From Prado023 sp963774745 (GTDB lineage Bacteria; Actinomycetota; Actinomycetes; S36-B12; CAIYMF01), in NCBI GenBank assembly GCA_963774745.1, contig CAVZGE010000005.1:124001-188000 (forward strand): DNA of 64,000 bases, given 5' to 3'. This document shows, piece by piece, positions 61,801 through 64,000 of this stretch. The number at the start of each line of letters is the position of its first letter. Position 1 is the stretch's first letter. The position numbers were made by a program, and so were the translations under genes. The notes beneath the pieces are model-generated. The model had not been told where the DNA came from, made no database searches, and worked only from the letters and a program-made list of their open reading frames with translations.

Positions 61801-63284
61801 AGCCGTTCGGCGGACTGGGCGACCGCGGAGTGGATCCCGCCGGTGGCCCGGTACCCGTCGACGGTGAGCACGGTGCCGTCGCGATGTTCCCAGGTCTCGG
61901 CCAGGGCGTGGGACAGCAGCGGCAGCCCCCCGGGGGCCCCGGCCACGTCGCGGACCAGCACGTCGACCAGCCCCGGTTCGAGGATCAGGCCGACCAGCCG
62001 GGCGGGTTCCTCGATCGCTGCCCGCAGCTCCTCCTCAGTCAAGGGGGTGAGCAGCAGCAGACCGCGTTCAGCCAGCCGCGACAGTGCGGGGCTCTCGGCC
62101 AGCCAACCGAGGTAGTCCGCGCGCAGGGTGGCGACCACCCGGGTCCCGGCCTCGACCCGGGCGGCCAGCCGGTCGAGGAACCCCCGGGTGACCTCCCGGT
62201 CGGCGTGGTGGGCGAACACCTCCTCGAGCTGGTCGACGACCAGCAGCGCACCCGGGTACTGCCCGGCGATCGCGGTGGTCAGCGCACCCAGCGGGTCCGG
62301 GCCAGGGGTGAGCACGCTCGCGGGGTGACCGGCCCGGGCCATCGCGGGCACGATCCCTGCCCGGACCAGCGACGACTTCCCCGAACCAGACGGGCCGACG
62401 ACCAGCAGCAACGGGAACTCCTCGAGCCGGCGCACAGCGTCGGCGACGACCACGGAGCGCCCGAAGTAGAAGTCGGCGTCGGAGGCGTCGAAGGGTCGCA
62501 ATCCCCGGTACGGGCAGGTCGCGCTCGACCCGCCGATGCGGTTCGGCACGTCGAGCAGGGACGGGTCCTGGGCCAGGATCCGCGCCTCGAGCTCGACCAG
62601 CTCCTGGCCGGGGTCCAGCCCGAGCTCGTCACGCATCGTGCGCCCGGCGCGACGCAGCACGTCGAGGGCCTCCCCCTGCCGCCCGGTGCGGTACAGCGCG
62701 GTGGCCAGCAACGCCCAGCGCCGCTCCCGGAACGGCTCCCGGGCCACCAGCGGACGGGCCTCCGCCGCAGCGTCGACCGCCCGCCCCGCAACCAGGTGCG
62801 CCTCGACCAGGTCCTCCTCGACCGCGCGGCGCACGTCGAGCAGCCGCGCCCCCTCGGAGCGGGCCCGGTCCCAGTCAGCCAGCTCCGGGAACGGCGGCCC
62901 CCGCCACAGCCCCAACGCCTGCTCGAACATGGTCGCCGCGCGCTGCGGCTCATTCAGGGCCAGGAACGACCGGCCGCGGGCCACCAGGCGCTCGAACTCG
63001 ACAGTGTCCAGCAGCCCCTCTGGCAGGACGATGCGGTACCCACCGGCCGTGGTCTCGATCGCGGAGGACCCCACCGCCCGCCGCAGGCGCATCACCGACC
63101 CCTGCACGACCTTGCCCCACGTCTTCGGCGGCGCCTCGCCCCACAAGGCATCGGCCAGCACCTCGGCCGGCACCGCCTGCCCCGGCTGGACGCACAGGGC
63201 GCTGAGGACCGCCCGATCCCGGGGCGACAGAGCGCCGTGCATGCTCACCTCGGTGGGGCCCAGAAGCCGGATCGCCATCTCCAC
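58872..63284 (-). CDS. Winged-helix/BTAD - STAND NTPase - WD40-like giant regulator
   Basis: The 1470-residue product starts at GTG 63284 (AGGAGG nine bases upstream). Residues 1-85 form a SARP-type winged helix (IRLLGPTEVSMHG ... SVMRLRRAVG), followed by a BTAD domain (about 95-245). Next is a STAND NTPase: Walker A GPSGSGKSS (297-305), Walker B ALLVVDQLEEVF (D351), RADYLGWL. One membrane helix (658-679, ALAAAIILLAIAFLAGTVAGL) then leads to a long C-terminal WD40-like propeller (repeats such as FSPDGSKVAVAYSDYQGFVMIYDL). Such nSTAND/WD40 SARPs control secondary metabolism or stress. The membrane helix splits DNA-binding and sensor halves, suggesting a membrane-tethered switch. Confidence 0.92.
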   Translation of the reverse strand: MEMAIRLLGPTEVSMHGALSPRDRAVLSALCVQPGQAVPAEVLADALWGEAPPKTWGKVVQGSVMRLRRAVGSSAIETTAGGYRIVLPEGLLDTVEFERLVARGRSFLALNEPQRAATMFEQALGLWRGPPFPELADWDRARSEGARLLDVRRAVEEDLVEAHLVAGRAVDAAAEARPLVAREPFRERRWALLATALYRTGRQGEALDVLRRAGRTMRDELGLDPGQELVELEARILAQDPSLLDVPNRIGGSSATCPYRGLRPFDASDADFYFGRSVVVADAVRRLEEFPLLLVVGPSGSGKSSLVRAGIVPAMARAGHPASVLTPGPDPLGALTTAIAGQYPGALLVVDQLEEVFAHHADREVTRGFLDRLAARVEAGTRVVATLRADYLGWLAESPALSRLAERGLLLLTPLTEEELRAAIEEPARLVGLILEPGLVDVLVRDVAGAPGGLPLLSHALAETWEHRDGTVLTVDGYRATGGIHSAVAQSAERLHDSLTPTDRDVLRTVLLRLVTPTPAGEPVVARVPTRVFAGSPEAPRVLDLLVRSRLVTVSQDSATIAHESLVRAWPRLRTWLDEDVDGQRILAHLQVTADTWDTLGRPDDELYRGARLAAAREWVDRTHPVLAPLEEDFLTTATATADAERLRQVRRNRQLRGALAAAIILLAIAFLAGTVAGLNGRRAQSEAARASDEAALAAAEGSRADAAATEAVGARLSGTALNEPNPGLGLLLARQAVAISDNSTTQGALLNSLMNARGLTGLAKAAEGPNPDTFDHAFTPDGRVLLHRDSLEDDLHLVDTTTGISRYGSLHPWWETTGAPYPTGLIERGRVAVVSDSPRPTAADPSREQTSVGLLPIAVDSGDPAGPRQQVPGAKGHSWDNEDGPADRLRISPDGRTLVSVLEGQVRIWHRQGESWVGPQSVPIPGLTRHDADWAVLVGATFSTAGDRAAVMFTGWTSPMVRPLAGVVVDLRQAQLIGPASLARPGSGLSHMTISPDGTKLLVGDAEGPVQVRRVADDEVLHAIPGQSPVTVVAWSPTGQRFAIGRLNGTSEVYSLDPLELVMLNSGSDRVSVLAFVGEHGLMRESITGSIARYDLAALSPVAKQVATAPIHALDAAAGLIAQGEDNGRVTIRDAATLEQIGEKLTLGPYRSRDRGPAMAAGRQVTALALTPDGTAVIAADRVGHLRLWSLPGREVLWSRDDIPTSWLAVSPDGRSLATVGNTFNEGVPDSHPVTSTFTVWNLSTHAVQLSEDLTGMQYQEPRSNAVYPITPTPRAVAFSPDGSKVAVAYSDYQGFVMIYDLALRRWTMQLPMFEIPPSSVVFSPDGQRLIAASPEYLMEWDLATGNVLSRSLVPGLRDLTRMAYTEDGRWLVISHPRSLSVLDAQTRVAVADLPLDTEAPTDAFAVTAGQEHQLLVGTGSVLASIEMDPEQWKSAACQVAARKLTTIELTKAEWARFLPTIPYAPACR

Positions 63285-63360
63285 GGCCCACCACCTCCTG
63301 ACCCCTGTCCTTGGAGTGTGGGCGGGGTCCGGGGTACGGGTCAAGGCCCTTGATACCGGA

Positions 63361-63393
63361 CCGTTACCGCACCGAGGGGCGTCCCGTTACCGC
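63361..63393. promoter_or_regulatory. Direct repeats in the divergent gap beside the SARP-type gene
   Basis: CCGTTACCGC occurs at 63361-63370 and 63384-63393, 23 bp apart, in the 167-base gap between the giant regulator and the small membrane gene. SARP-type winged helices bind direct repeats spaced about 11 or 22 bp, so this is a plausible autoregulatory site. Confidence 0.45.
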
Positions 63394-63451
63394 CCGTGCG
63401 CAACCTCGAAGTGCCGGCCCCACCCCCGGGGCCCCAACGAAGGAACCAGCT

Positions 63452-63778
63452 ATGACCACCACCGCACAACAGGGCCGCACCTCAATCGCCACCGGCCAGT
63501 CCGACGAGCGCCGCGCCCTGCCCAAGGCGCTCATCGTGGCCCTCATCACCCTTGCCGCGCTCGCCCTTGCGGTCGTCACCTGGCAGCTCACGGCCACCAC
63601 CAGCACGACAGCGCCGGTCTCCCAGGCACCCAGAGCCGCAGCCGACCAACTGGCCCCGTACCGTCCAGGCGGCTCGGTCTACCAGCAGCAGGTCCCCAGG
63701 GCCGCAGCCGACCAACTGGCCCCGAACCGTCCGGGCGGCTCGGTCTACCAGCAGCAGGTCCCCAGGGCCGCAAACTGA
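63452..63778 (+). CDS. Small membrane-anchored protein with tandem 22-residue repeat
   Basis: The 108-residue product has one membrane helix (about 26-47, ALIVALITLAALALAVVTW) and a short exported tail made of two nearly identical 22-residue repeats (RAAADQLAPxRPGGSVYQQQ + VP) and the start of a third (RAAN). AAGGAA precedes ATG 63452. It is divergent from the giant BTAD/STAND/WD40 regulator and is a candidate target. A similar RPGGSVYxxQVP motif is seen in actinobacterial small exported proteins. Function unknown. Confidence 0.8.
   Translation: MTTTAQQGRTSIATGQSDERRALPKALIVALITLAALALAVVTWQLTATTSTTAPVSQAPRAAADQLAPYRPGGSVYQQQVPRAAADQLAPNRPGGSVYQQQVPRAAN
63632..63763 (+). repeat. Tandem 66-bp repeat, two copies
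   Basis: 63632-63697 and 63698-63763 encode the same 22 residues with one change (Tyr/Asn at position 10). A partial third copy starts at 63764. DNA identity is high, including synonymous sites, so the duplication looks recent and could vary in copy number. Confidence 0.9.
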
Positions 63779-63788
63779 CCCCACCCTC

Positions 63789-63833
63789 CGGTGGGTCGCC
63801 GCACCCGGACCTACGGCCGGAGGCGACCCACCG
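63789..63833 (+). terminator. Long hairpin after the repeat gene
   Basis: CGGTGGGTCGCC (63789-63800) pairs with GGCGACCCACCG (63822-63833), 12 bp, with an inner CCGG/CCGG stem in the loop. It starts 11 bases after the stop codon. There is no T-tract, as is usual for actinobacterial terminators. Confidence 0.65.
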
Positions 63834-63886
63834 GGCGCGCGAGGAACGCCGGGTCCGGCGGTCCCCAACCGTCGTAGCCTGACTTC

Positions 63887-64000
63887 ATGGCGCCAGTGTC
63901 ACGGGACCAGGACCAGCCGGCCGCGGACATCCGGGATCGGTGCTGGGCCGCCGACACCGAGTTGCGCCTGATGCAGGGCACGGGTGCACCGCATCGCGCG
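63887..64000 (+). CDS. Start of a reading frame running off the window
   Basis: ATG 63887 opens 38 codons to the window end: MAPVSRDQDQPAADIRDRCW and on. No domain can be recognised in so short a piece. Ribosome site is not evident. Confidence 0.35.
   Translation, partial: MAPVSRDQDQPAADIRDRCWAADTELRLMQGTGAPHRA

Noticed and set aside
61797..63353. 518-codon open frame on the + strand
   Set aside because: Antisense to the winged-helix/STAND gene; Pro/Arg/Gly-rich, no domain.
63632..63763. Short repeats as a CRISPR array
   Set aside because: The two copies are adjacent without spacers and are in-frame coding repeats.

Overview
The window is high-GC DNA with GC-rich third codon positions, ATGA/GTGA-coupled operons, frequent GTG starts, lipoprotein/ABC sugar uptake, an iron box of DtxR/IdeR type, a SARP-like regulator and an Arr enzyme. 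This is the profile of a free-living actinomycete chromosome. I cannot name the genus. No rRNA, tRNA, CRISPR array, transposase or phage module was recognised.

Layout. (1) 1-15.8 kb is a carbohydrate-use region. A leftward operon (cyclomaltodextrinase-like GH13, two alpha-glucosidase-like GH13 enzymes, fructosamine-kinase-like gene) and a rightward operon (lipoprotein binding protein, two permeases, MsmK/MalK-type ATPase, second LacI regulator, GH32 fructosidase, beta-lactamase-fold hydrolase) flank a LacI regulator. Both promoter regions carry related palindromes around TCGACGCGSGTC, which suggests shared LacI control. (2) 16-20.5 kb is mixed: a self-inhibited Fic protein, a sigma-factor pseudogene that has lost region 4, and small stress-type enzymes. 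(3) 20.7-30.1 kb is a copper/metal block: two paralogous OmpR-type two-component systems, a copper-type P1B ATPase behind twin CsoR-like operators, CopZ, a CopA remnant, small membrane proteins, and an HMA-SafE-cupredoxin fusion. A 19-nt element is shared by two promoters in this block. (4) 30-42 kb holds aldo-keto reductases with an XRE regulator, tiny genes behind an iron box, a two-component system whose kinase is fused to a DUF4153-type membrane domain, an FAD oxidoreductase, OsmC, and a LuxR-HTH/hydrolase fusion. (5) 42-53.6 kb holds a PspC-type kinase/regulator pair and PspC protein, a secreted Ig-repeat protein with an OmpA-like end, a PHP protein, a rifampin ADP-ribosyltransferase (Arr), and a TetR gene with twin operators. 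(6) 53.8-64 kb holds an 821-residue multidomain protein of unknown function, an acyltransferase, a tandem GNAT, and a 1470-residue winged-helix/BTAD/STAND/WD40 protein.

A cross-cutting point: five otherwise intact genes (near 4427, 29418, 43413, 48370, 50907) each carry a single frame break. Four are repaired by removing one base, mostly from a short C/G run. Sequencing indels are as likely as true mutations, so these are annotated as frameshifted CDS rather than dead genes. The most unusual items are the 821-residue protein at 54 kb, the iron-box micro-operon at 34 kb, the shared 19-nt element, and the sensor kinase fused to a large membrane domain.
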